Source of the DNA: CAZNFR01 sp964572225
Lineage (GTDB): Bacteria; Bacteroidota; Bacteroidia; Bacteroidales; GCA-2748055
Length of the DNA: 26,823 nt
Assembly (NCBI GenBank): GCA_964572225.1
Contig: CAZNFR010000048.1
Coordinates: forward strand, 1 to 26,823
Direction: 5' to 3'
In this document: piece by piece, positions 7,351-15,314 of the stretch
Numbering within the stretch: position 1 is the stretch's first letter
Layout of the letters: each line of letters opens with the position of its first letter
Made by a program: the position numbers and the translations under genes
Notes under the pieces: model-generated
The model's input: only the letters and a program-made list of their open reading frames with translations
Told to the model about the DNA's origin: nothing
Databases searched by the model: none

Positions 7351-8772
7351 ATGACAAAGAGGGATAAACATAAGATTGATGAGGTTTTTTCAGGGGGGTT
7401 ACGCGGACATGAGGTTTTGCCCCCGGCGGGGATCTGGGAGGGCATTCAAAGCGGACTGAATACCCGGAAGAAGCGGAGGTTGCTCCCTGTTTATATGCGC
7501 GTTGCAGCCACCCTGGGGATCCTTGGTCTGATTGGGCTGGGTTATTATTATACCGGAAGATTCCATGAACCCGGATTGACCCTGCAACCCCTGTCGGAGC
7601 CGGGAACCGTATTATCCGACAGTCTCCGGGCGTCGGAAAAGTCCCCTTCACCGGTTCAGAAAGTTGAAGAACGAAACCTGGAGGAAAAGCGAATACAAGG
7701 GTCAGGAGTGTCTGTTTCTTTGGAAAAGCGGGGTAAAACGCCCGAGAGCGGGATCCAGGAGAAGGACCCTTCAACCGGAGAAAAAACAGGAGCTACCCTA
7801 TTGAAGATAAAGATTACGAGGGAATCGGGGCTGCCGAAACGCCTTATGCCCGGGGGGGTGCAGAATGACCGCATCCCGGGAAAGGATCCTGTTGAAAAGG
7901 TTTACACCTGGGCGGATCTGGGTTCCGTAGGGGAGACGGAGGTTGAGGAGAAGGAGGAGAAGAGGTTCAGCATTGCGGCCATGGCGAGTCCGATCTACAG
8001 TTACCGCAGTCTGGGAGAGAAAAATTCGGAATTATCGCAGTACCTGAGTGAGGCTGAGAACGGGAAGATCAGTTATTCGGGCGGATTTGACCTGGGGTGG
8101 GTGGCGGGTGACCGATTAAGCTTTCATACCGGATTAGTGTATGCGCGCATGGGCATTGGGGTAAGCAAGGTTTATTCGCCTTACGACCGGGTTGCATACA
8201 TTGACGATTTCGAGCAGGTTTCGGGTAATGCCCAGGCTTTGATCGTTTCGAATTCCACGGGGGTAATCCGGGATGGCGGACCTGGAACGGAATCGGAATT
8301 TATCAGTTCCAATTCGACCAACAAACTATCCATTGAGGATGGGAGGCCGGTATTCACGGAGGAATATACCGGAGTTACCTCGAACTCGCCGGAATTGCTG
8401 CCTGCGGGAGGAAGGGTGGATCAGTTCTTCCATTTTCTGGAGGTACCTTTTATGCTAAGGTATACCATCGTTGACCGAAAAACCGATGTAAAGCTTCTGG
8501 GGGGAATTAGTACCAATTTTCTCCTGGGAAGCCGGGTATATTATATTGAAGCGGGAAACAGCCGGGAGATTGGCACGGTGGATGAACTCCGGTCGGTGAA
8601 TTACAGTGGAAATCTTGGGCTCGGGATTGATATGGAGCTTAGCAGGGCATTGGAATTTCTCATCGAACCTCAGTTAAAATACTACCTCAATTCCATAAAC
8701 GGTTCGGATAATTTTGTTGAATCCAGACCTTACAGCTTTGGACTCTATACAGGATTTCGTTACCGGTTTTAA
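7351..8772 (+). CDS. Membrane-anchored outer-membrane beta-barrel protein in anti-sigma position
   Basis: The 473-residue protein has a short N-terminal cytoplasmic part (1-42) and one transmembrane helix (about 46-68, preceded by RKKRR). A long polar low-complexity linker rich in Glu, Lys, Ser and Pro follows (about 75-200). The C-terminal domain (about 206-473) has alternating beta strands and ends in GLYTGFRYRF, the terminal aromatic typical of outer-membrane barrels. The N-terminal layout, with its GIWEGIQ segment, resembles Bacteroidota anti-sigma partners encoded directly after ECF sigma factors. The C-terminal half resembles the PorT/OMP_b-brl family. The start is fixed by direct abutment to the sigma-factor stop. 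If both parts fold as predicted, the protein would span from cytoplasm to outer membrane, which would suit a sensor of envelope state. That role is inference. A lytic transglycosylase lies downstream. Confidence 0.8.
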   Translation: MTKRDKHKIDEVFSGGLRGHEVLPPAGIWEGIQSGLNTRKKRRLLPVYMRVAATLGILGLIGLGYYYTGRFHEPGLTLQPLSEPGTVLSDSLRASEKSPSPVQKVEERNLEEKRIQGSGVSVSLEKRGKTPESGIQEKDPSTGEKTGATLLKIKITRESGLPKRLMPGGVQNDRIPGKDPVEKVYTWADLGSVGETEVEEKEEKRFSIAAMASPIYSYRSLGEKNSELSQYLSEAENGKISYSGGFDLGWVAGDRLSFHTGLVYARMGIGVSKVYSPYDRVAYIDDFEQVSGNAQALIVSNSTGVIRDGGPGTESEFISSNSTNKLSIEDGRPVFTEEYTGVTSNSPELLPAGGRVDQFFHFLEVPFMLRYTIVDRKTDVKLLGGISTNFLLGSRVYYIEAGNSREIGTVDELRSVNYSGNLGLGIDMELSRALEFLIEPQLKYYLNSINGSDNFVESRPYSFGLYTGFRYRF

Positions 8773-8915
8773 TCCTGCGGTAACCCCTGGAAAATATCGG
8801 ATAAAAAGAGGAAAATTCCCCGAATTCTTCGGATAACAATTTGAAGGATTATTCGTATAATTGTGACAACCGTTACCAAAACCCGAATTTTCACTTTTTC
8901 AACCCGGGGGGAATT

Positions 8916-9875
8916 ATGAAGCACAGAAACCTGATAACCTTATCCCTTACATTTTTGATAATCCTGGTTTCCTTTGCACTGATCAGCAAGGGAGGTCAAT
9001 CCGAAACCAAGGAGCCGGCTGAGCCTTCCAATGAGCCCAAAAACAGTTATGCCATTTTTGCGGTGGAGCTTCCTGAAAATCTCGAATTTGCCGAGGAAAT
9101 GGTGCCCATGGACCAGATTGACATTATTGAGAGTCTGGATCGGGAGGTTTTGGTGAACACTTACTGGCAGTCGCAGACCCTGCTTTTCATCAAGAGGGCG
9201 AACCGGTATTTCCCGACCCTTGAGAAAATCCTAAAAGAAAAAGGGGTTCCGGACGATTTCAAATACCTGGCTGTGGCTGAAAGCGGGCTTACCCATGCTG
9301 TTTCTCCGGCGAATGCGGTTGGATTCTGGCAACTGCTTGAGGGAACGGCCAGGGATTACGGGCTTGAGGTTAACTCTGAAATTGACGAGAGGTATCATAT
9401 AGAAAAAGCTACCGAAGCTGCCGCCGATTATCTGCTGGAATCGTTTGAGAAATACGGCAGCTGGACTATGACAGCGGCTTCGTACAATGCCGGAAGGCGG
9501 GGGATGGACCGGCAAATTGAACGGCAGAAGGAGAAGGATTACTTTGATCTCCTGCTTAACGAAGAAACAGCAAGGTATATGTATCGGATCCTGGCTTACA
9601 AAATGATCCTTACGGAACCTTCCAGGTACGGATTCCATGTGGGCGAAAATGCCCTGTATCCCGAGATTCCCTATTATGAGGTTACCATTGACGGCAGGAT
9701 CAGCGATTTTGCGGAATTTGCTGCCCGGTACGATATTAACTACAAGATCCTCAAATGGATGAATCCCTGGTTAAGGGAAAGCTACCTTACCAATTCGGGC
9801 AACCGTTCCTACTACCTTAAGATCCCCAGAAAAGGATTTTTCAATCCGGACCGGGTGGATGAAGAGGCACGATAG
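8916..9875 (+). CDS. Lytic transglycosylase (MltD-like, GH23) with C-terminal LysM-like domain
   Basis: The 319-residue protein is predicted to cleave the MurNAc-GlcNAc bond of peptidoglycan in the periplasm. A signal peptide or membrane anchor spans about 5-24. The catalytic domain contains KYLAVAESGLTHAVSPANAV, with E122 as the expected catalytic acid, then GFWQLLEGTARDYGL and the AASYNAGRRG motif, all standard for soluble-lytic-transglycosylase folds of the MltD type. The C-terminal stretch (about residues 255-310, with ISDFAEFAARYDINYKILKW then YYLKIPRKG) looks like one divergent LysM module. ATG 8916 is preferred over TTG 8841 because it begins the signal peptide and follows a G-rich stretch; the 25 extra residues of the longer reading are not hydrophobic. 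It follows the sigma/barrel pair by 143 bases, so linkage to that operon is possible but not shown. Confidence 0.92.
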   Translation: MKHRNLITLSLTFLIILVSFALISKGGQSETKEPAEPSNEPKNSYAIFAVELPENLEFAEEMVPMDQIDIIESLDREVLVNTYWQSQTLLFIKRANRYFPTLEKILKEKGVPDDFKYLAVAESGLTHAVSPANAVGFWQLLEGTARDYGLEVNSEIDERYHIEKATEAAADYLLESFEKYGSWTMTAASYNAGRRGMDRQIERQKEKDYFDLLLNEETARYMYRILAYKMILTEPSRYGFHVGENALYPEIPYYEVTIDGRISDFAEFAARYDINYKILKWMNPWLRESYLTNSGNRSYYLKIPRKGFFNPDRVDEEAR

Positions 9876-10016
9876 CCACTCCTTCCCTCCCCAGGAAATT
9901 TACAGCACATTTATTTTCACCAGTAATTAGTATTTATGTTACTGTTATTTTGGAAGTTATCATTAAATAACTATTCATTCCTTTGGGCAAAATAAGGAAA
10001 AAATTTTTAATGAAAG

Positions 10017-10047
10017 TTTCAGAAGAAAATGAATAGGCTTAATTTTG
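10017..10047 (+). promoter_or_regulatory. Bacteroidota-type promoter for uvrA
   Basis: TAATTTTG at 10040-10047 is a perfect TAnnTTTG -7 box. TTTC at 10017-10020 lies 19 bases upstream as a one-mismatch -33 box. The transcript would begin near 10053, with a leader of about 87 bases before TTG 10140. The leader contains small stems (GCCG 10054-10057 with CGGC 10064-10067) and long T-runs, but no convincing regulator site such as a LexA box that I recognise. Confidence 0.55.
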
Positions 10048-10139
10048 CAGTTTGCCGGAAAAGCGGCTTGAAAACTGATCTTTTTTCAGCTTTTTTTGTT
10101 TGTTTTTCGGGTATGTACGGATCATAAAATTTTAATCTA

Positions 10140-13010
10140 TTGGCTAAGAAGGAGAAGAAACGGGCAATCGACAGAGGGGAAAAAAACATTCAGGTAATTG
10201 GCGCCCGGGTACATAATCTTAAAAACATTGATGTTTCCATTCCCAGGAATACGCTGACCGTGATCACGGGTCTGAGCGGCAGCGGGAAGTCATCCCTGGC
10301 TTTTGACACCATCTATGCAGAAGGACAGCGTAGATACATCGAAACCATGTCTGCCTATGCCCGGCAGTTTATCGGGAGTATGGAGAGGCCGGATGTGGAT
10401 AAGATCACCGGGTTGAGTCCGGTAATTTCCATTGAGCAGAAGACCACCAATAAGAATCCTCGTTCCACCGTAGGGACCGTGACTGAGATTTATGATTTCC
10501 TTCGTTTGCTTTATGCGAGGGCGGGAATTGCCTACTCCTGGAAGACCGGGGAAGAAATGGTTAAGTATACCGACGATCAAATCCTGGACCTTATCCTTTC
10601 AGAATTTGGAAACAAACCGGTCTATCTGCTTGCTCCGCTGGTTTCAGGACGGAAGGGTCACTACAAGGAGCTTTTTGAATCACTGCGGAAGAAAGGGTTT
10701 CTTCAGGCACGGGTCAATGGGAATATCACAGAGATAGGTCATGGTTTGCGGCTGGACCGTTACAAAACCCATAATATTGAATTGGTGGTTGATAAAATGG
10801 TGGTGAGCCCGGATCAGCGGAAACCTATGAAATCCTCGTACCAGACAGCCATGCATCATGGGAAAGGGATCATTATGGTTCTTGGGAAAGATTCGGATCA
10901 ACCCCGGTATTTTAGTCGGCAACTGATGTGTCCGACTACCGGCATATCCTATGCTGAGCCGGCTCCGCATTCCTTTTCCTTTAACTCTCCCCATGGAGCC
11001 TGCAGCAAATGCGGCGGACTCGGAACCATTGATGAGATTGATGTGGAAAAGATCATACCTGATCCGGGGCTGAGTATAAAAAAAGGAGCGCTCAAACCCC
11101 TGGGGACATATAAAAACACCCTTATTTTCTGGCAGTTGGAAGCACTGGCCCGGAAGTTTGATTTTGAGCTCACCACACCCGTAAAAGATATTCCTGAGGA
11201 GGCTATGGACAGGATCTTGTATGGAAGTGAGGAATCCCTGAAACTTACCAATACTCCCCTGGGTACCTCCTCCAATTACTTTCTCACCTTCGATGGGGTA
11301 ATCAGCTACCTTCAGAATCAAAACGGAACTTCGGAAACCCTTTCCGGACAAAAATTTGCCAGTCAGTTTGTCAGGAAAATCCCTTGTCCGGTTTGTCATG
11401 GGGCACGATTAAAAAAGGAGTCCCTTCATTTTAAGATTGACCGGAAAAATATTGCCGAGCTTTCGGAGATGGATATCAACGCTCTATATGCCTGGTTTGA
11501 GGGGATAGAGGAAAGGCTTACCGAGAAGCAAAAAATCATTGCCAGGGATGTGTTGAAGGAAATCCGCAACCGGCTTGGTTTTCTTATTGAAGTTGGACTC
11601 ACCTATCTTTCGCTGAACAGACCTGCCCGCAGCCTTTCGGGTGGTGAATCCCAGCGAATCCGGCTGGCTACCCAGATTGGGAGTCAGCTGGTAAATGTGT
11701 TGTATATCCTGGACGAGCCCAGCATCGGACTTCACCAGAGGGATAACCGGAAACTCATCCAATCACTTAAGCAGTTACGGGATAACGGCAATTCCATAAT
11801 TGTGGTGGAACATGATCGCGAAATGATTGAGTCGGCCGATTATATCGTAGATCTCGGACCAACGGCTGGAAGACATGGAGGTGAGGTGGTTGCACAGGGA
11901 ACTCTGCCGGAGATCCTTAAAGCAGAGAGCCTTACCAGTGATTACCTAAACCACCGGAAAGAAATACGTATTCCTGAATCGAGAAGAGAAGGAAACGGAA
12001 AATCCATTAAGCTCAGGGGAGCCTCTGGTAATAATCTGAAATCCATAGATGTTGAATTTCCTCTGGGTCGTTTTATTTGCGTAACCGGAGTATCCGGGAG
12101 CGGTAAATCGACCCTGATCAATGAGACTCTGCATCCCATACTCAGTCAGCATTTTTACCGGAGCAACAAAGAACCACTTTCTTATAAGAGCCTTAAGGGA
12201 ATTGAACTTATTGATAAAGTTATTGAAGTGGATCAGTCGCCGCTGGGACGAACACCCCGCTCTAATCCTGCCACTTACACCGGAGTATTCGGAGATATCC
12301 GGAAGCTTTTCGAGCAAACACCAGAGGCAAAAATACGGGGATATGCTGCAGGGCGTTTTTCATTCAATGTTGCAGGGGGAAGGTGCGAAACCTGCAAGGG
12401 AGCGGGGGTAGAAACCATAGAAATGAATTTTCTTCCCGATGTTTATGTGGGTTGCCGCACATGCAACGGGAGGCGATATAACAGGGAAACCCTGGAAGTA
12501 AGCTATAAAGGGAAAAATATCTACGATGTGTTGGAGCTGACCATCAATCAGGCCCTGGAGTTCTTCAGCAATATTCCTTCCATTAAAAGGAAAATTAAAA
12601 CCCTGAAGGATGTCGGACTGGGGTACATACGCCTGGGTCAACCCTCCACCACCCTTTCCGGCGGTGAGTCACAACGGGTAAAGCTGGCCTCGGAACTTGC
12701 CAAAAAAGATACAGGGAAAACCCTGTATATCCTTGATGAACCCACTACCGGACTGCATTTCGAGGATGTAAGGGTGCTCCTGGAGGTTACCGGTAAACTG
12801 GTGGATAAAGGTAATACGGTGATCATGATCGAGCACAACATGGATGTCATTAAAACGGCCGATTACCTTATTGATATTGGGAAAGAAGGGGGAGCATCCG
12901 GAGGCAGGGTTGTTGCAGCCGGGACACCGGAAGAACTGGCTCTGGTGGGCGGATCCTACACGGGTGAGTACCTTCGTGCCGAGCTGAAATATCAGGAAAA
13001 CATGGGTTAA
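10140..13010 (+). CDS. uvrA: Excinuclease ABC subunit A
   Basis: This 956-residue DNA-damage recognition ATPase of nucleotide excision repair has two ABC-type ATPase halves. Walker A motifs are GLSGSGKS (44-51) and GVSGSGKS (650-657). The ABC signatures SLSGGESQRIRLATQIG and TLSGGESQRVKLASELA, each followed by a YILDEP Walker B, are intact. The C-terminal zinc module (RCETCKGAG with CRTCNGR) keeps all four Cys. The first zinc module does not: C264-P-T-T267, then C288-S-K-C291, so the second Cys of the usual CPxC is replaced by Thr, with the downstream pair spaced normally. I recall the same variant in other Bacteroidota UvrA proteins but cannot verify it here. No ATG is available at the N terminus; TTG 10140 begins a normal MAKKEKK leader. 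It is monocistronic. Confidence 0.97.
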   Translation: MAKKEKKRAIDRGEKNIQVIGARVHNLKNIDVSIPRNTLTVITGLSGSGKSSLAFDTIYAEGQRRYIETMSAYARQFIGSMERPDVDKITGLSPVISIEQKTTNKNPRSTVGTVTEIYDFLRLLYARAGIAYSWKTGEEMVKYTDDQILDLILSEFGNKPVYLLAPLVSGRKGHYKELFESLRKKGFLQARVNGNITEIGHGLRLDRYKTHNIELVVDKMVVSPDQRKPMKSSYQTAMHHGKGIIMVLGKDSDQPRYFSRQLMCPTTGISYAEPAPHSFSFNSPHGACSKCGGLGTIDEIDVEKIIPDPGLSIKKGALKPLGTYKNTLIFWQLEALARKFDFELTTPVKDIPEEAMDRILYGSEESLKLTNTPLGTSSNYFLTFDGVISYLQNQNGTSETLSGQKFASQFVRKIPCPVCHGARLKKESLHFKIDRKNIAELSEMDINALYAWFEGIEERLTEKQKIIARDVLKEIRNRLGFLIEVGLTYLSLNRPARSLSGGESQRIRLATQIGSQLVNVLYILDEPSIGLHQRDNRKLIQSLKQLRDNGNSIIVVEHDREMIESADYIVDLGPTAGRHGGEVVAQGTLPEILKAESLTSDYLNHRKEIRIPESRREGNGKSIKLRGASGNNLKSIDVEFPLGRFICVTGVSGSGKSTLINETLHPILSQHFYRSNKEPLSYKSLKGIELIDKVIEVDQSPLGRTPRSNPATYTGVFGDIRKLFEQTPEAKIRGYAAGRFSFNVAGGRCETCKGAGVETIEMNFLPDVYVGCRTCNGRRYNRETLEVSYKGKNIYDVLELTINQALEFFSNIPSIKRKIKTLKDVGLGYIRLGQPSTTLSGGESQRVKLASELAKKDTGKTLYILDEPTTGLHFEDVRVLLEVTGKLVDKGNTVIMIEHNMDVIKTADYLIDIGKEGGASGGRVVAAGTPEELALVGGSYTGEYLRAELKYQENMG

Positions 13011-13043
13011 TAAGGCTCTGAGCTATCAAGAATCAGTAAAAAA

Positions 13044-13075
13044 TTGTTAAAAAGTACGTAGAAAACCTAATTTTC
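13044..13075 (+). promoter_or_regulatory. Possible promoter for the LOG-family gene
   Basis: TAATTTTC at 13068-13075 is one base short of TAnnTTTG. TTG at 13044-13046 lies 21 bases upstream as a partial -33 box. The start would be near 13081, about 42 bases before the ATG. It is the best match in the 112-base gap after uvrA, but weak. Confidence 0.35.
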
Positions 13076-13122
13076 CCATAACCAAAAAAGAAATTTCCGT
13101 ATAACCCAAAAGTAACTTAATT

Positions 13123-13833
13123 ATGTCAAGCAGCGAAGAAAAGATTCTAAAAGCCTTTCAGGAAAAAGACTGGAACGAGATCAAAACCGCAGATTCATGG
13201 CAGATCTTTAAGATCATGGCAGAATTCGTGCAGGGATTTGAAAAACTCGCCAGCATTGGGCCCTGTGTTTCCATTTTCGGTTCAGCCCGAACCACTCCGG
13301 AGCATAAATATTATAAACTGGCTGAGGATATCGCATTTAAGCTTACCCGCCATGGGTACGGGGTGATTACCGGTGGGGGACCCGGAATTATGGAAGCGGC
13401 CAATATGGGTGCAAAGAAAGGAAACGGAAAATCGGTGGGAATCAACATTGACCTTCCCTTCGAACAAGCAGCGAATCTTTTCATCGATTCTGACAAGCTG
13501 ATCACTTTCAAGCATTTTTTTGTCAGGAAAGTGATGTTCCAGAAATATGCCCAGGGGTTTATTGTCCTCCCCGGCGGATATGGAACTTTTGATGAGTTAT
13601 TTGAGGCATTGACCCTGATCCAGACCGAGAAAATCGGAAAATTCCCGATTGTCCTGGTGGGAACAGATTACTGGAAGGGACTGTTGGACTGGATAAAGCA
13701 GGTAATGCTGGAAGAAGAAAAAAATATTAGTCAGGAAGATCTGGATCTTTATAAAGTGGTAGATACTGCAGACGCGGCCGTGGATCACATCAATTCATTC
13801 TACAGTAAATATCTGTTGAGTCCGAACTTCTGA
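13123..13833 (+). CDS. LOG-family nucleotide 5'-monophosphate phosphoribohydrolase (TIGR00730 type)
   Basis: This 236-residue cytoplasmic Rossmann-fold protein belongs to the family once misnamed lysine decarboxylases. Members characterised as LOG split nucleoside 5'-monophosphates or cytokinin ribotides into base and ribose 5-phosphate. The nucleotide-binding motif GGGPGIMEAAN is present, as is the family signature PGGYGTFDE (150-158), which contributes catalytic Arg/Glu neighbourhood residues. The N-terminal CVSIFGSART strand is typical. It has about 45 extra residues ahead of that strand, as is usual for the longer bacterial group. ATG 13123 is the natural start. It follows uvrA by 112 bases and is probably independent. 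The true substrate in this organism is not known from sequence. Confidence 0.88.
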   Translation: MSSSEEKILKAFQEKDWNEIKTADSWQIFKIMAEFVQGFEKLASIGPCVSIFGSARTTPEHKYYKLAEDIAFKLTRHGYGVITGGGPGIMEAANMGAKKGNGKSVGINIDLPFEQAANLFIDSDKLITFKHFFVRKVMFQKYAQGFIVLPGGYGTFDELFEALTLIQTEKIGKFPIVLVGTDYWKGLLDWIKQVMLEEEKNISQEDLDLYKVVDTADAAVDHINSFYSKYLLSPNF

Positions 13834-13971
13834 TACAGGTGCATAAGATTATTGTTCATAATTAGCGACTTATGTTAATATCTAGGGGCATGGGATTGTT
13901 TTATCATGGTTCCTGACTTTGTAATTTTCAAGGGTGTAGTTTGACAGATTTCAAATGGAAATCAGGGAGGC

Positions 13972-13987
13972 AATTCCTTCAGGAATT
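13972..13987 (+). other. Short hairpin just ahead of the tandem-domain SPOR gene
   Basis: AATTCC (13972-13977) and GGAATT (13982-13987) form a six-pair stem with a four-base TTCA loop. It ends 23 bases before the ATG at 14011, within a 177-base gap that otherwise shows only weak promoter-like matches. It could affect translation start, but no known element matches. Confidence 0.3.
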
Positions 13988-14010
13988 CGCTGCCCAAAAT
14001 TTTGTCGGCC

Positions 14011-15309
14011 ATGATAAAATATTTACTTACGGTTATTATCCTTATCAGTATTGCATTTATTTCCTGGTTTCCCAAGCAGGAAATAAACCTTGAGCTTTCG
14101 GGGCCCTCTACGGTAACTGCCGGGGAATCTTTTGAGGTTACCCTGATTATCCGGAAAGGAAATCTGGAAAGCTTTTCCAGGTTCATTCAGGTTCTTCCGG
14201 CAGGTCTTTCGGCTGAAAGGATCTCTGCTCCGAATGCTGATTTCTCTTTTGATGATCAGAGGCTCAGGATCATCTGGCTAAAGCTGCCTCCCCGGGATGA
14301 AGTTACCGTATCTTACCGTATCAAGGTTCATGAGAGACTGAGTGGGGAATTGAATCTTTCGGGGGAGTTTGCCTATGTTGAAGAAAACCAGAGAAGGAGT
14401 CTGGATGTTTCTTCGGCCTCGTCGGTGAGAATCCTTCCCAATCCTGAGGTACCTAAAGATCAGGTAGTAGACATCAACGATTTTTCGGGAGATATAGAAT
14501 CGGAATTGCTGGCCGTAAAGGACGAACCCGGAATTTCCCGTTCAGAAATAACCAAAACAGGAACCTACGAATATACTGTTGAGCTGAGGGTTTTTAAGGA
14601 TGACCTTAATAAATTCGCCAAGATTGAGGAATATATTCCTGAGGGATACAGGGCCACAGAGGGTGATTCCAAGGGGGGAATATTCAGCTTCAGTCAGCGT
14701 ACCGCCAAGATTCTCTGGATGAACTTACCTGAGGATAAGGAGTTCACGGTCTCCTATAAGATCATTCCCGATCCCGGATATTCCATTGAAAACCTTGAAT
14801 TAACGGGTAGTTTTTCTTACATTTCGGGTAATCAAACAGAATCGGTGGCTATTCGGGATGATTTGGTTCAGCTCGCAGCCATCTCCGAACCGGATGATTT
14901 CCCGGAGATGAAGGTAATGGAGGAAACCGAACCGGAACCGGAACGTATACAGCAGGAGAGTGTCCCGGAAAAGCCGGAAGCAGAAAAACCTGAAGAAGTC
15001 CGAAAACAACCGCAAACCCCGGAGGGCATCACCTACAGGGTACAACTTGCGGCCGGACATAAGCCTGTAGATATAGATTCCTATTTTGCCAGGCGAAACA
15101 TAAACAGGGAAGTGACGCAGGAGTTTCATGAGGGATGGCGAAAATATACCACCGGGCCATTTGATGTATATAAGGAAGCAAGGGATTACCGGGTGCAGAT
15201 CTGGAATAACACCCCAATCAAGGACGCATTTGTGACTGCGTATAATAAGGGGGAAAGAATAACCGTCCAGGAAGCCCTGATGATCTCGAATCAAAAATGG
15301 TACAGGTAA
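14011..15309 (+). CDS. Unrecognised envelope protein: two tandem beta domains plus SPOR-like domain
   Basis: I do not recognise this 432-residue protein as a named family. An N-terminal hydrophobic helix (about 2-20) acts as anchor or signal. Two copies of one beta-rich domain follow (about 42-135 and 188-285). Compare RIIWLKLPPRDEVTVSYRI (86-104) with KILWMNLPEDKEFTVSYKI (233-251), and GELNLSGEFAYV (112-123) with ENLELTGSFSYI (260-271). A Glu/Pro linker (about 291-338) leads to a divergent SPOR-like domain (341-415) with TYRVQLAAG, a RKYTTGPFDVYKEARDYRVQ core and KDAFVTAYNKGERI. SPOR domains bind peptidoglycan stripped of stem peptides. The repeats have the look of DUF11/CARDB-like Ig folds. 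ATG 14011 starts the hydrophobic segment; TTG 14002 adds only three residues. The next gene begins five bases after the stop, so the two form one unit, probably inner-membrane-anchored and reaching the wall. Confidence 0.8.
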   Translation: MIKYLLTVIILISIAFISWFPKQEINLELSGPSTVTAGESFEVTLIIRKGNLESFSRFIQVLPAGLSAERISAPNADFSFDDQRLRIIWLKLPPRDEVTVSYRIKVHERLSGELNLSGEFAYVEENQRRSLDVSSASSVRILPNPEVPKDQVVDINDFSGDIESELLAVKDEPGISRSEITKTGTYEYTVELRVFKDDLNKFAKIEEYIPEGYRATEGDSKGGIFSFSQRTAKILWMNLPEDKEFTVSYKIIPDPGYSIENLELTGSFSYISGNQTESVAIRDDLVQLAAISEPDDFPEMKVMEETEPEPERIQQESVPEKPEAEKPEEVRKQPQTPEGITYRVQLAAGHKPVDIDSYFARRNINREVTQEFHEGWRKYTTGPFDVYKEARDYRVQIWNNTPIKDAFVTAYNKGERITVQEALMISNQKWYR

Positions 15310-15314
15310 ATTTC

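Noticed and set aside
8760..8783. Inverted repeat TTACCG/CGGTAA over the end of the barrel gene as a terminator
   Set aside because: The stem is only six pairs with a 12-base loop and no T-run follows.
10054..10097. Small stems followed by T-runs in the uvrA leader as an attenuator
   Set aside because: The stems are four pairs each and the leader is simply T-rich; no peptide or alternative fold was seen.
10680..11399. Minus-strand open frame of 239 codons inside uvrA
   Set aside because: It lies wholly within uvrA, shows no family motif and has the composition of an antisense frame.
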